64,000 nucleotides of DNA, from positions 1 through 64,000 of the forward strand of contig CAJKCQ010000001.1 of assembly GCA_905198475.1 (NCBI GenBank). Direction: 5' to 3'. This document shows positions 23,105 through 32,103 of this stretch, piece by piece; positions within the stretch are counted from its first letter, which is position 1, and the number at the start of each line of letters is the position of its first letter. The notes beneath the pieces were generated by a model. The model did not search any database and was not told where the DNA came from. It worked only from the letters and a program-made list of their open reading frames with translations. The translations under genes were made by a program, and so were the position numbers. This DNA comes from an uncultured Sutterella sp. (lineage in GTDB: Bacteria; Pseudomonadota; Gammaproteobacteria; Burkholderiales; Burkholderiaceae_F).

Positions 23105-23389
23105 ATGAAGCCGAACATTCATCCCGAGTACCGTCCCGTCGCTTTCATCGACCTCTCGATCAACAAGACGTTCATCATCCCCTCCGCGGTCCAGACCAAG
23201 GAGACGACGGTGATCGACGGCGTCGAGTACCCGCTCTTCAAGCTCGATACCTCGTCGGCGAGCCACCCCTTCTACACCGGCGCCCAGACCCGCATCGTCG
23301 AGGCCGGCCGCGTTGAGAAGTTCCGCGCCAAGTTCGCCGCCAAGAAGCAGGCTCTGAACAGCGCCGCCGAAGCCGCCAAGGCCAAGTAA
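23105..23389 (+). CDS. rpmE2: 50S ribosomal protein L31 type B
   Basis: 94 residues. It begins [20 protein letters not shown] and lacks the CxxC zinc ligands of type A L31, so it is the zinc-free form (type B) usually induced when zinc is scarce. [11 protein letters not shown] and the following [11 protein letters not shown] are family hallmarks; a Lys/Ala tail ends it. Here it has a promoter and terminator of its own. I see no clear Zur box in the leader, so regulation is open. Confidence 0.93.
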   Translation: MKPNIHPEYRPVAFIDLSINKTFIIPSAVQTKETTVIDGVEYPLFKLDTSSASHPFYTGAQTRIVEAGRVEKFRAKFAAKKQALNSAAEAAKAK

Positions 23390-23529
23390 CTTCCGGCGTT
23401 CGGGCGTCCCGCGGGCCGACGGCGCTCCTCTTCGGGGAGCGCGCGCGGCCTTTCCCAACGGGACGCCGCTCTCGGCAGAGCTCCGCCCGTGCGGAGGACG
23501 CCACGTCCTCCGCTTCAGGCGGGGACAAA

Positions 23530-23578
23530 GAAAAGGAGAGACCCGAAACCACTTCGGGGGCTCTCCTTTTCTTTGCTT
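23530..23578 (+). terminator. Intrinsic terminator after the L31 gene
   Basis: GGAGAG then CCCGAA pair with TTCGGG then CTCTCC, followed by TTTTCTTTGCTTTT. It lies 140 bp after the stop. Confidence 0.8.
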
Positions 23579-23655
23579 TTGCGGCTCCGCCCTTTGAATC
23601 CTCCGCACCCGACGGCTCCGTCCGTCGGGTTCATTTGAGAAGAGAGTCTTCCCGC

Positions 23656-25374
23656 ATGCTCACGCAACGTCCCACGCCCGCATTCATGTCACAGGAGGCC
23701 GCGAGGAAGCTCCCGCGCCTCGCGCTTCTCGCGCTCCTCGCCGCCTTCATCCTGAGCGGCCTCTGGGCGCAGGACTTCTGGACGCTGCGCGACGCCGAAG
23801 CCTTCGGCATCGCCCGTGAAATGCTCTCGGGCGACGCCTCGACGCTCCTCCTGCCGCAGATCGCGGGCGAGGCGCTCCCCTATGCCGGCCCCGCCGCCCC
23901 CTGGGCCGCGGCCTTCTTCATGAAGCTCTTCTCGGGGCTTTTGGGCGAAGTGGGCGCCTACCGCCTCACGAGCCTCTTCTGGTTCGCGCTTTCCACCGCC
24001 GCGCTCTGGTACGGCACCTGGCGGCTCGCGCGCCGCAGCGAGGCGCAGCCCGTCGCCTTCGCCTTTGGCGGCGAAGCCGAGCCCCGCCAGTACGGGCGTG
24101 CGGTCGCCGACTGCGCGGTGCTCCTCTTCGTCGCCACCTTCGGCATCTTCGCGCGGCAGCACGAACCGGTCGCCGGGACCGTGCTCCTCGCCTGCGCGTC
24201 GTGCGTCTTCTTCGGCATCGCCCTCACGCTCCGGCGCCCCGAAGCGGGCGCCTTCGTCACGGGGCTGGCGAGCGGCTTCGCCGCACTCACCACCTCGGTC
24301 GTCCCGGGGCTCTGGCTCATGGGGGGCGCGGTTCTCGTGCACGCCTTCGCGCGCACCTTCCCCGGGAGCCGCGACCGGCGCATCCTCACGCTCCTCGCGG
24401 GCGCGGCGCTCCCCGTCGTCGTCTGGCTCGGCCTCGTGCTCGCCCTCACGGGCGCCGAGGGCGAGGCGTGGCTCGCCGCCTGGGCCGCCGAAGAGGCCGA
24501 GCGCTTCGACCTCGTCGAGCCCCGCACGGTCCTCTGGATGATCCGCACGAGCCTCTGGTTCCTGCTCCCGGCCTGGCCGCTCGCCCTCTGGGCGCTCTAC
24601 AGTTGGCGCCGGCAGATCGACCGCACGCAGATCCTCGTGCCCGCCGTGTTCGTCGTGACGGCGCTCTCGGCCGGGCTCTTCACCGCGCCCGCCGCGGCCG
24701 AGTCGCTCCTTCTCGCCGCCGTGCCGGGATTCGTCGTGCTCGGCGCCTTCGGTCTCATCACGCTCCGGCAGTCGCGCGAAAACCTCCTCGACTGGTTTGC
24801 GATCTCGGTCTTCAGCGTCGCCCTCGCGGCGCTCTGGCTCTACTGGTTCGCCAACCTCCTCGGCTTCCCCCCGAAGATGGCGCGCTCCATCCAGATGCTC
24901 TCCCCGGGCGTCACGGCCGAATTCGGCCTGGGGTTCGTCCTCCCCGTCCTCGCCCTCGTCCTCTGGGTGGTCTTCGTCGTCTGGCGCCTCACGCACCGTC
25001 CGATCGTCGTCTGGCGCGGCCCCTGGCTCGCCGCCTCCGGCATGACCGCCGCGGCCGTCACGCTCTGCGGCCTCTGGCACACCGCGATCGACATCAACCG
25101 CTCCTACGCCGCGCCGGCGAAGACCGCCGCGGCGGAGGCCGTCCGCATCACCGGACGCCCGGCGCCTCTCGTGGACGGCGCGGGGCTTCCTGCGGGCGTG
25201 CGCGCGCTCTTCGCCTGGTACGGTCCGGTGCGCTTCACCCGGCCGGGCGAAGCAGGCGACGTGCGGCTCGTGCGCACCCGCAGCGACGAGATCCCCGCCG
25301 ACGCCGTCTCCATCGAGATCTCGCGCCCCCACACCAACGAGTCCTTCTACCTTGTTCCCGCCAACCGCCGCTGA
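23656..25374 (+). CDS. ArnT/PMT-like polytopic membrane glycosyltransferase
   Basis: A 572-residue inner-membrane protein with about 12 hydrophobic segments. Near the N-terminus FWTLRDAEAFGIAREMLSGD is the first periplasmic loop carrying the Asp/Glu pair typical of the GT39/ArnT superfamily, which transfers a sugar from a polyprenyl-phosphate carrier. The C-terminal soluble part (from about residue 490) is shortened. Donor and acceptor cannot be inferred; lipid A or LPS modification is a reasonable guess. ATG 23656 follows GAGAAGAGAG; a TTG at 23635 is an alternative start. The MATE gene follows after 15 bp, so the two are likely cotranscribed. Confidence 0.7.
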   Translation: MLTQRPTPAFMSQEAARKLPRLALLALLAAFILSGLWAQDFWTLRDAEAFGIAREMLSGDASTLLLPQIAGEALPYAGPAAPWAAAFFMKLFSGLLGEVGAYRLTSLFWFALSTAALWYGTWRLARRSEAQPVAFAFGGEAEPRQYGRAVADCAVLLFVATFGIFARQHEPVAGTVLLACASCVFFGIALTLRRPEAGAFVTGLASGFAALTTSVVPGLWLMGGAVLVHAFARTFPGSRDRRILTLLAGAALPVVVWLGLVLALTGAEGEAWLAAWAAEEAERFDLVEPRTVLWMIRTSLWFLLPAWPLALWALYSWRRQIDRTQILVPAVFVVTALSAGLFTAPAAAESLLLAAVPGFVVLGAFGLITLRQSRENLLDWFAISVFSVALAALWLYWFANLLGFPPKMARSIQMLSPGVTAEFGLGFVLPVLALVLWVVFVVWRLTHRPIVVWRGPWLAASGMTAAAVTLCGLWHTAIDINRSYAAPAKTAAAEAVRITGRPAPLVDGAGLPAGVRALFAWYGPVRFTRPGEAGDVRLVRTRSDEIPADAVSIEISRPHTNESFYLVPANRR

Positions 25375-25389
25375 CCCCGACCCCATTCA

Positions 25390-26808
25390 ATGACCACGAA
25401 CCTCACTCCTCCCGACATCTCCTACAAGGCGCTCTTCCGACTCGCCGGCCCGATCTTCGTCGCGAACGTCTCCATCATCGGCAGCGGCACGATCGACACG
25501 ATCATGGGCGGGCAGCTCGGCCGGGACCACCTCGCCGCCATCGCGCTCGGCATCGCCGCGACGATCTCGGTCCTGATGGGGTTGGTCGGCGTGCTCCAGG
25601 GGCTCTCGCCCGTGGCGGGCCACCACTACGGCGCGCGGAAGTTCTCCGACATCGGCGTGGACATGGGCCAGGCCATGTGGCTTGTACTCGGGTTCTCGCT
25701 GATCGGCGTGCCGGTGCTGATGGCAACCGACTTCTGGATGGAATTGGGCGGCGCCGAGGGCGAGGTGCGCCGCATGGCGACCGAGTACATGTTCTGGACC
25801 GCGCTCGCTCTTCCGGGCTCGATGGCCGCACGCACCTTCATCGCGGTGAACGCCGCCGTGTCGCGCCCGCACGTGACAATGTGGGTGTCGCTCGCGATGC
25901 TCGCCCTCAAGGCGCCCCTGAACGCCGTCTTCATGTACGGGCTCTTTGGGCTCCCCGCGATGGGCGGCGGCGGCGCGGGCGTCTCGTTCTTCATCCTCAC
26001 CTACCTCTCGCTCATCGCCTACTGGGTGATCTGGTCGAAGGACAAGTACTACGCGCGCATGCACGCCCCCGGATTCGTCGTGCCCCTCTGGCCGCGGCTC
26101 GCGAATCTCCTCAAGATCGGCGTGCCGATGGGGCTGTGCACCTTCTTTGAGGTCTCGAGCTTCACGCTGATGGCGATCTTCGTCTCGCGCCTCGGACCGG
26201 CGATCATGTCCGCGCACCAGATCGTCGCGAACCTCACCTCGATGTGCTACATGATGCCGCTCTCGCTCGGCATCTCCACCTCGGTGCTGATCTCGCAGTG
26301 CCTCGGCGCCCGCTGGCCCGCCGTCGCCTACGCATGCCTCAAGCGCTCGCTCAAGCTCATGGTGACGATCGCGGTGGCCGTCTCCGTCGCGCTCTTCCTC
26401 TTCCGCGGCGCCGTGGTCTGGCTCTACACGAGCGAGGTGCAGGTGCACGACCTCGCCGTGTCGCTCCTCACCTTCGGCTGCCTCTACCACGTCTTCGACG
26501 CCATGCAGTCGGTGTCGAACTTTGCGCTGCGCGGCTACCGCGTCACCACCGCGCCGATGGTGATCTACGGCGTGATGCTCTGGGGCGTGGGCCTCGGCCT
26601 CGGCTACCACTTCGCCTTCTCGGGCGCCTGGGCGGGCGGCCCCTGGGGCGTCTACGGCTTCTGGGGCGCCACTGCGGTGGGCCTCCTTCTCACGGGCATC
26701 TCGCTCACCGCCATGGCGGTCTGGGTGGGCCGGCAGTTCGCCCGCGACGAGCAGCACTCGCCCGAAGAGGTCGCCCGCGCGATTGCGGCCGCCGAAAAGA
26801 CCGCCTGA
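25390..26808 (+). CDS. MATE-family multidrug/Na+ antiporter
   Basis: 472 residues, 12 predicted membrane helices in two six-helix halves. The N-half signature LAGPIFVANVSIIGSGTIDT and the LQGLSPVAGHHYGARK loop, with the C-half KIGVPMGLCTFFEVSSFTLM, match the NorM branch of MATE exporters, which expel cationic drugs in exchange for Na+ or H+. The substrate is unknown. It lies directly downstream of the ArnT-like gene and ends at a strong terminator. Confidence 0.9.
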   Translation: MTTNLTPPDISYKALFRLAGPIFVANVSIIGSGTIDTIMGGQLGRDHLAAIALGIAATISVLMGLVGVLQGLSPVAGHHYGARKFSDIGVDMGQAMWLVLGFSLIGVPVLMATDFWMELGGAEGEVRRMATEYMFWTALALPGSMAARTFIAVNAAVSRPHVTMWVSLAMLALKAPLNAVFMYGLFGLPAMGGGGAGVSFFILTYLSLIAYWVIWSKDKYYARMHAPGFVVPLWPRLANLLKIGVPMGLCTFFEVSSFTLMAIFVSRLGPAIMSAHQIVANLTSMCYMMPLSLGISTSVLISQCLGARWPAVAYACLKRSLKLMVTIAVAVSVALFLFRGAVVWLYTSEVQVHDLAVSLLTFGCLYHVFDAMQSVSNFALRGYRVTTAPMVIYGVMLWGVGLGLGYHFAFSGAWAGGPWGVYGFWGATAVGLLLTGISLTAMAVWVGRQFARDEQHSPEEVARAIAAAEKTA

Positions 26809-26858
26809 CACGGCTGGAGAGCGGCGCCGCCTCCTCCCCCCGCAAGAGAACGCGCCCG

Positions 26859-26895
26859 ACGGGCGGCCTGAACGATCCGCAGGCCGCCCGTTTTT
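26859..26895 (+). terminator. Intrinsic terminator after the MATE gene
   Basis: ACGGGCGGCCTG pairs with CAGGCCGCCCGT, followed by TTTTGTTT. Confidence 0.92.
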
Positions 26896-27000
26896 GTTTC
26901 AAAGCGGGGGCCGCCCCGCGCTTCCGGTCTCCCCGGGCTGTGCTAACTTGACCGTCCATTCCCCCAAAAAAGCGCCGCCCGACCCCGCGGCTGCAGAACC

Positions 27001-27777
27001 ATGTCCACGATCCTCTTTCCGAGTCCGGTCTTCGGGCCCGTGCACTCCCGGCGCCTCGGCGTCTCGCTCGGCATCAACCTGCTTCCCGCCGACGGCAAGG
27101 TCTGCTCCTTCGACTGCATCTACTGCGAGTGCGGCCTCAACATGTCGCACCGCCCGCACACCAAGCTCCCGCAGCGCGCCGCCGTGCGCGCGGCGCTTGA
27201 AGCAAAGCTCGTCGAGATGGCCGCCAAGGGCGTGAAGCCCGACGCGATCACCTTCGCGGGCAACGGCGAGCCGACGGGGCACCCGGAGTTCGCGCAGATC
27301 GTGGACGACGTCGTCGTGCTGCGCAACCGCTTTGCTCCGGCCGCCAAGATCAGCGTCCTCACGAACGCGCACCACATCCTCAAGCCCGAGGTCTTCGCGG
27401 CGCTCCTGCGTGTGGACAATCCCCTCCTCAAGCTCGACACGGTGGACGCGGACTACATCCGGCGCGTCGACCGCCCGCAGGGGCGCTACGACCTCCCCCG
27501 CCTCATCGAGCAGATGAAGGCCTTCCGCGGGAAGTGCATGATCCAGACGATGTTCCTCAAGGGCACCTGGAAGGGCGAGTCGGTGGACAACACGGCCGAG
27601 CGCTACGTGACGCCGTGGCTGCAGACCGTGAAGGCGATCAACCCCGAGCTCGTGACGATCTACACGATCGACCGCGAGACGCCCGACAAGTCGCTCGCGA
27701 AGGCTACTCACGCGGAGTTGGACGGCATCGCCGCGCGCGTGCGCGCCGCCGGGCTCGAGTGCACCGTGAGCTACTGA
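27001..27777 (+). CDS. Radical SAM protein (COG0731-like)
   Basis: 258 residues. The [4Fe-4S]-SAM site is C35-x3-C39-x2-C42 in KVCSFDCIYCECG. TFAGNGEPTGHPEF is the glycine-rich SAM loop and LLKLDTVDADYIRRVDRP a further family motif. It resembles the archaeal TYW1-like group (COG0731) in these motifs, but bacteria lack wyosine, so substrate and product are unknown. Several bacterial members of this group are annotated only as radical SAM proteins. It is monocistronic between two terminators. Confidence 0.85.
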   Translation: MSTILFPSPVFGPVHSRRLGVSLGINLLPADGKVCSFDCIYCECGLNMSHRPHTKLPQRAAVRAALEAKLVEMAAKGVKPDAITFAGNGEPTGHPEFAQIVDDVVVLRNRFAPAAKISVLTNAHHILKPEVFAALLRVDNPLLKLDTVDADYIRRVDRPQGRYDLPRLIEQMKAFRGKCMIQTMFLKGTWKGESVDNTAERYVTPWLQTVKAINPELVTIYTIDRETPDKSLAKATHAELDGIAARVRAAGLECTVSY

Positions 27778-27799
27778 CCGCGGCCGCCCTCAGCCAAGC

Positions 27800-27847
27800 A
27801 AAAGGCCTCCGGAAGAGCGGGAATGCGCTTCCGGAGGCCTTTTGTTT
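27800..27847 (+). terminator. Intrinsic terminator after the radical SAM gene
   Basis: AAAAGGCCTCCGGAAG pairs perfectly with CTTCCGGAGGCCTTTT, followed by GTTT. With A and T tracts on both sides it probably also ends htpX transcripts from the other direction. Confidence 0.92.
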
Positions 27848-27906
27848 CTGCCCCTGAAGTCCGGCTCCTCTGGAGCGGAGCCGGCCTTCAGGGTGATGCG
27901 TGCGGA

Positions 27907-28809
27907 TCAGTTCGCCGTGTAGCGGTGCTCGCGCAGCGCCTTGATGCGGTCTTCGATCGAGGGGTGGCTCGCGAAGAGGCTGCCGATGCCGCCCGAGATG
28001 CCGAAACCCTTGACGGAGCCCGGGAGCTCGTTGGGGGCGACGCCCCCGAGGCGCGCCAGCGCGTTGATCATCGGCGTGGTGGTGCCCATGATGTTCGCGG
28101 CGCCCGCATCGGCGTGGTATTCACGGTAGCGGCTGAAGGCGGCGACCACCATCGAGGCGAGGAACCCGAGGCAGATGTCGAGCACGAGCGAGGTGACGTA
28201 GTAGCCGACGCCCGGGGCGTCGTCTTCGTTGCGCAGGATCTGGCGGTCGACCACCCAGCCGATCACGCGCGAGGCGAAGACCACGAAGGTGTTCATCACG
28301 CCCTGCAGAAGCGTCATCGTCACCATGTCGCCGTTCTTCACGTGCGAGATTTCGTGGGCGAGGACGGCCTCGACTTCATCCCGGTTCATGAGGTTCAAAA
28401 GCCCCGTCGAGACGGCGACCAACGAGCTCGACTTCGAGGGCCCCGTCGCGAAGGCGTTCGGCTCGCCATCGTAGATCGCGACCTCCGGCATCGGGATCCC
28501 GGCCTTCTCGGACTCGCTGCGGATCACGCTCACGAGGTAGCTCTCGACCGCGTTGCGGGGATGGTCGACGTCGACCATCGTGAGGCCCATCGACATCTTC
28601 GCCATCGTCTTCGACATCAGGAGCGAGATGATCGAGCCCGAGAAGCCCACCACCATCGCAAAGACGAAGAGCGCGCCCAAGTTGAGTGACTTCCCGCTCA
28701 TCGTGCCGAAGTTGATGCCCGTCACCATGGAGATCACGTTGAGGATCACCGAGAGCATGATGAAGATGGCGAAGTTTGCAAGTATCAGCAGGCCGATGCG
28801 TTTGAACAT
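27907..28809 (-). CDS. htpX: Membrane zinc protease HtpX
   Basis: 300 residues; an inner-membrane M48 metalloprotease that degrades misfolded membrane proteins alongside FtsH. There are two N-terminal helices (MFKRIGLLILANFAIFIML and a second near 35-60), zinc site HEISH with a downstream Glu in YREYHADAGA, and two further helices in between. Start ATG 28809. A sigma-32-like promoter lies about 150 bp upstream, consistent with heat-shock control known for htpX in E. coli. Confidence 0.94.
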   Translation of the reverse strand: MFKRIGLLILANFAIFIMLSVILNVISMVTGINFGTMSGKSLNLGALFVFAMVVGFSGSIISLLMSKTMAKMSMGLTMVDVDHPRNAVESYLVSVIRSESEKAGIPMPEVAIYDGEPNAFATGPSKSSSLVAVSTGLLNLMNRDEVEAVLAHEISHVKNGDMVTMTLLQGVMNTFVVFASRVIGWVVDRQILRNEDDAPGVGYYVTSLVLDICLGFLASMVVAAFSRYREYHADAGAANIMGTTTPMINALARLGGVAPNELPGSVKGFGISGGIGSLFASHPSIEDRIKALREHRYTAN

Positions 28810-28959
28810 GGCTTCCCTATTCCTTTCCCTTTTGAGGCATTGCTTGTGGGTTCGCGGCCGCCGCTTCTTGACGTTCTTGGAGCGCGGCGCCGCACGCACG
28901 GAGCGGGGGTCCGGCGGACTTTTTTTCTTCCTCTCGTGCGTCTTGGAGAATTCTACGGT

Positions 28960-28989
28960 TACCTGGGGGCTGCGCCCCTTCGCGTCAAG
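28960..28989 (-). promoter_or_regulatory. Possible sigma-32 (heat-shock) promoter of htpX
   Basis: On the minus strand CTTGACG, 13-bp spacer, CCCCCAGGTA, close to the sigma-32 consensus (CTTGAAA, 13-14, CCCCATNT). It would give a leader of about 145 nt. Confidence 0.5.
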
Positions 28990-29002
28990 CGCCGACTTGT
29001 AA

Positions 29003-29035
29003 CAAAAAGGGCGGAATCCTCAGGGATATCCGCCC
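29003..29035 (-). terminator. Intrinsic terminator of lapB
   Basis: On the minus strand GGGCGGA pairs with TCCGCCC, followed by TTTTTGTT, 35 bp after the lapB stop. Confidence 0.88.
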
Positions 29036-29069
29036 GTTCGTCTGGTCTGCCTGCGGCTTTGCGCCGGCA

Positions 29070-30242
29070 TCAGCCGCCGGTGCGCCGACGGTCCTCGATG
29101 CGCCGCGGCGAAAAGCTGTCCCAGGCGCCGCACCCGAGGCAGTGCCAGGAGAAGGACGACGCGAGGAAGCCGCACTGGCGGCACTGGTAGCGCGACCAAC
29201 GCCGCGCGTTCTGCTCGAGAAGACCCGCGAGGAGCTTCGTCATCTCATCGTCCGGGTTGCTCTTGAGGCGCATCTGCATGAGGCAGTTGAAGGCGGCGAC
29301 GCTCGGGTGCTCCTCGAGGAGCTTCTTCGCGATCTTCTCGGCCGCGGAATACCCCTGCCAGGCGGCGATGCGGGTGAGGGTCGCCTCGAGCACGTCGGCC
29401 GTGCCGAGCTTCTCGGTGAGTTCGAGGAGGAGCGCGAGGGCGCCCGACTGGTTGCCGGAGGCCGCCATGGCGTCGGCGAGATGGCCGATCACGAGGGGCG
29501 CGTAGTCCGGGGTCTTCTCGACCACCTCCTTCCACCAACGGATCGCCTCGGGGACAGCCCCTTCGGCCGCGGCGACGCGCGCGATCGTCATGGGCACGCG
29601 GGGCGTCGCGTCCTTGTAGCGCAGGAGCGGCTCAACGAGCATGCGGGCATCTTCGAGCTTCTTCTGCCGGAGCGCCGTGTCGATGCGCTCGCAGTAGAAG
29701 TGCGCGATCTCCTCGGCGTGGTTTTCGCCCGCCTGGGTCTCAAGGAGGCGCGCCGTCTCGGTGGCGGCCGCCCATTCGTGTTCGGTGACGTAGATCTTGA
29801 GGAGCTCGCGGAGCGCGTGGAGGTGCTCCGACGGAACGCCCGAGAGCTTCCTGTACGCCGCCTCCGCGCGGTCGAAGAAGCCCGCGCAGAGGAAGTCCTT
29901 GGCGAGCTCCTTGAGCGCGAGCGCCCGCTCCTCATCGGGGAGGTCGGCACGGTTGTAGAGGTGGCGGTGCAGGCGCACGGCGCGCTCGAATTCGCCGCGG
30001 CTCCTCAGCAGGTTGCCGAGCACGCGCTCGAGTTCGGTCAATTCCGGATCGAGGCGCACCACCTCGATGAAGGCGTCGATCGCCTTGTCGGGCGAACCGT
30101 CAAGGAGGAGCGCCAGGCCGCGCGAGCAGACCTCGGGGACCTTCGCCGTCTCACCGCGCTGCTTCTGGTCGAACCCCCGGCACCACCAGCCGGCGAAGAA
30201 CAGGATCGGAACGAAGATCAGATACCAGTAGTCGAATTCCAT
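29070..30242 (-). CDS. lapB: LPS assembly protein B (TPR protein YciM)
   Basis: 390 residues. A single N-terminal membrane anchor (YWYLIFVPILFFAGWW) is followed by a cytoplasmic TPR superhelix (about 40-350) and a C-terminal rubredoxin-like zinc ribbon, CRQCG then CLGCGAWDSF. LapB couples FtsH to LpxC degradation and so sets LPS synthesis; ftsH is also in this window. In many proteobacteria lapA lies just upstream; here it is absent and a porin gene occupies that place between ihfB and lapB. Confidence 0.93.
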   Translation of the reverse strand: MEFDYWYLIFVPILFFAGWWCRGFDQKQRGETAKVPEVCSRGLALLLDGSPDKAIDAFIEVVRLDPELTELERVLGNLLRSRGEFERAVRLHRHLYNRADLPDEERALALKELAKDFLCAGFFDRAEAAYRKLSGVPSEHLHALRELLKIYVTEHEWAAATETARLLETQAGENHAEEIAHFYCERIDTALRQKKLEDARMLVEPLLRYKDATPRVPMTIARVAAAEGAVPEAIRWWKEVVEKTPDYAPLVIGHLADAMAASGNQSGALALLLELTEKLGTADVLEATLTRIAAWQGYSAAEKIAKKLLEEHPSVAAFNCLMQMRLKSNPDDEMTKLLAGLLEQNARRWSRYQCRQCGFLASSFSWHCLGCGAWDSFSPRRIEDRRRTGG

Positions 30243-30384
30243 GGCGGTGCGCAGGTGTGTTGGTGCCGGTCGGACAGCTCAGACGCCCTTCAGAGGACGC
30301 TCCCGGCAAAAGAGCTTGATTTTATCGCCCTGCGGGGCGAAGCGCTTCTCTTTTCGCTTCAGGCGCGGAGTTCGCCGCAGCAGC

Positions 30385-30428
30385 CGAAAAAGCAAACGGC
30401 GCACTTCCCATTGAGGAGGTGCGCCGTT
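30385..30428 (-). terminator. Intrinsic terminator of the porin gene
   Basis: On the minus strand AACGGCGCAC pairs with GTGCGCCGTT, followed by TGCTTTTT, about 100 bp after the porin stop. Confidence 0.85.
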
Positions 30429-30531
30429 CTTCGTTCTTGCGTCTACGGGGTCCGGAGACCCCGGGACGCGCTCATTCAGCTTGAAGCCCGTTCAGCCTGC
30501 ACGGGCGTCGGGACTTCAGGAGAAGAGGCGA

Positions 30532-31689
30532 TTAGAACGTGTGGGTGAGGCCGAGGTAGACGTTGCCGACCTTGGCCTTAGCGTCTTCATTGCCAACCTT
30601 ATTGCTGTCAACCGTGGCTTCCGCATAGCCGCCGCCGACGTAAACCGTCGTGCGCTGGCTGAGCGGATAGGTGTAGCGGGCGGCGAGGCCGTAGTAGTCG
30701 GCATCAACATCCGCAACCTTGGTAGCACCGCTGTAGAGATCCTCGGCCTTGGCATCAACGTAGTAGGCGCCGACCGTGAGTTCACCCTCGGCAACCGGAA
30801 CGATCGTGCCGAGGTGGAGGCCATAGCCCTTCCAATTCTTCTCGGTCTTCAGGCCGTAATCAGCAGCGGCCGTCTTGAAATCATCAATCCCAAAGACATC
30901 CTTCTGGCCGGCAAAGTACTGGGCTTCGGCGAAGAGCTTGGCAACGCCGAAGTCGTAGTTGCCGCCGACGAAGACGAGCTGGCCATCATCCGGCTCGAAG
31001 GTGGACGTGCGGTCGAGCGTGGAGTACTTCGTCAGTTCATAGCCGACAGCGAACTGGGCGGGGCCGTATTCACCCGACAGGCCGACGGAGGCGTAGCGCT
31101 CGGCGGTGGAGCGACCTTCGACACCCTCATCCGACTTGCCGTTCGTCTTGAAGCTGTACTGGGCGACGAGCTGCAGGCCGGCGAGGCGCGGCGAGGCGTA
31201 GGTCACCATGTTGTCGCAGCGCGAGCTGGAAGCAAAGCCCCAGACAGCGTTGTCGCCGCCGTCGAAGGCGTCGACGTAGCCGATGAGCTCGTACGTACCG
31301 GCAGCCGAAGCGATGCCGCCCATGCGGCCGAAGGCGAGTTCACCGAAGGGACCGTAGACCGTCAGAGCCGCTTCGCGGCCGAAGAGGCGGCCACCCTGGC
31401 CAAGCGTGCCGTCGTCGGTGCTGACGGCGTTTTCGAGCTTGAAGCCGACCTTGTAGCCGTTGCCGAGGTCTTCAACGCCCTTCAGGCCGAAGCGGGAGCC
31501 GGCGTTGATGCCGGAACCCATTTCGAAGGTGTTCCGACCATCAACCGTCTTGGCGCCGTCAAAGCCCGTCACGTCGGTGTAGGTGTAGTTGAGCGCCTGG
31601 TCGACAACGCCGTAGAGCGTCACATCAGCAGCAGCGGCGGAGCCGGCGAACGCGCCGAGAACGGCGAGCGCAGCGAGAGTCTTCTTCAT
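30532..31689 (-). CDS. Gram-negative porin (trimeric, Burkholderiales type)
   Basis: A 385-residue outer-membrane general-diffusion channel. Signal peptide MKKTLAALAVLGAFAGSAAA, then mature start DVTLYGVVDQALNY, the hallmark first strand of beta-proteobacterial porins. There are alternating amphipathic strands throughout (16 expected), with a loop-3-type segment near LAFGRMGGIASAAGTYELIG, and a C-terminal Phe (YLGLTHTF) for BAM recognition. ATG 31689 is chosen for the signal peptide; an ATG at 31704 would add five residues. Codon usage is less GC-biased than neighbours, typical of a highly expressed gene. It has its own AT-rich upstream region and terminator. Confidence 0.92.
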   Translation of the reverse strand: MKKTLAALAVLGAFAGSAAAADVTLYGVVDQALNYTYTDVTGFDGAKTVDGRNTFEMGSGINAGSRFGLKGVEDLGNGYKVGFKLENAVSTDDGTLGQGGRLFGREAALTVYGPFGELAFGRMGGIASAAGTYELIGYVDAFDGGDNAVWGFASSSRCDNMVTYASPRLAGLQLVAQYSFKTNGKSDEGVEGRSTAERYASVGLSGEYGPAQFAVGYELTKYSTLDRTSTFEPDDGQLVFVGGNYDFGVAKLFAEAQYFAGQKDVFGIDDFKTAAADYGLKTEKNWKGYGLHLGTIVPVAEGELTVGAYYVDAKAEDLYSGATKVADVDADYYGLAARYTYPLSQRTTVYVGGGYAEATVDSNKVGNEDAKAKVGNVYLGLTHTF

Positions 31690-32009
31690 TTTCAGAAATC
31701 CCATTTTTGTGAAGTCCCGTCCGAAGCGGGCACCTTGTGTGCTGCGGACGAACGGGGCAAAGCGGCGCCCCTTTCGGCGAACGCCCCATATGCATTCAGC
31801 GGTGCACGGCGCGCCTCTTGCACAAGCACGCCGGATCCGTAGAACCGAGGTTCATGATATGGATGGAAACGCGCCGCATCAGAGCAAAAAGCGCCTCAAT
31901 AAGAATTCTTCTTATTTATCAACGAGCTATTTTTTTGATCACCTGTTGGTGATCTGCAACACAGGCGGCGGAGAAGTTTGGGCATCCTCCGATCTCGTTG
32001 AATTTTGGA
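31690..32009 (-). promoter_or_regulatory. AT-rich porin promoter region with inverted repeats
   Basis: About 320 bp without a gene. Two perfect inverted repeats stand out: AATAAGAA-TTC-TTCTTATT (31898-31916) and GATCACC-TGTT-GGTGATC (31937-31954). Neither has a U-tract on the correct side to act as a terminator, so both look like protein-binding sites for control of the porin. The AT-rich core (about 31895-31940) probably holds the promoter. Confidence 0.5.
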
Positions 32010-32047
32010 AAAGAAAAAGACCGCAACCCCGTGAGGGAGAAGCGGTC
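32010..32047 (-). terminator. Intrinsic terminator of ihfB
   Basis: On the minus strand GACCGC pairs with GCGGTC, followed by TTTTTCTTTTCC, 57 bp after the ihfB stop. It separates ihfB from the porin gene. Confidence 0.85.
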
Positions 32048-32103
32048 CTCATCGCTCTTTGCCGTCGTCCGCCTTTGCAGGCGGGCGACGGGTGAGCTTG
32101 CGG

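Noticed and set aside
23689..25386. 565-codon minus-strand open frame
   Set aside because: Antisense of the ArnT-like gene, whose membrane helices are clear on the plus strand.
30481..31842. 453-codon plus-strand open frame
   Set aside because: Antisense of the porin gene, which has a signal peptide and C-terminal Phe.
31937..31954. GATCACC/GGTGATC repeat as a terminator
   Set aside because: The T-run precedes the hairpin on the plus strand (A-run follows on the minus strand), which is the wrong side; the real ihfB terminator is at 32010-32047.
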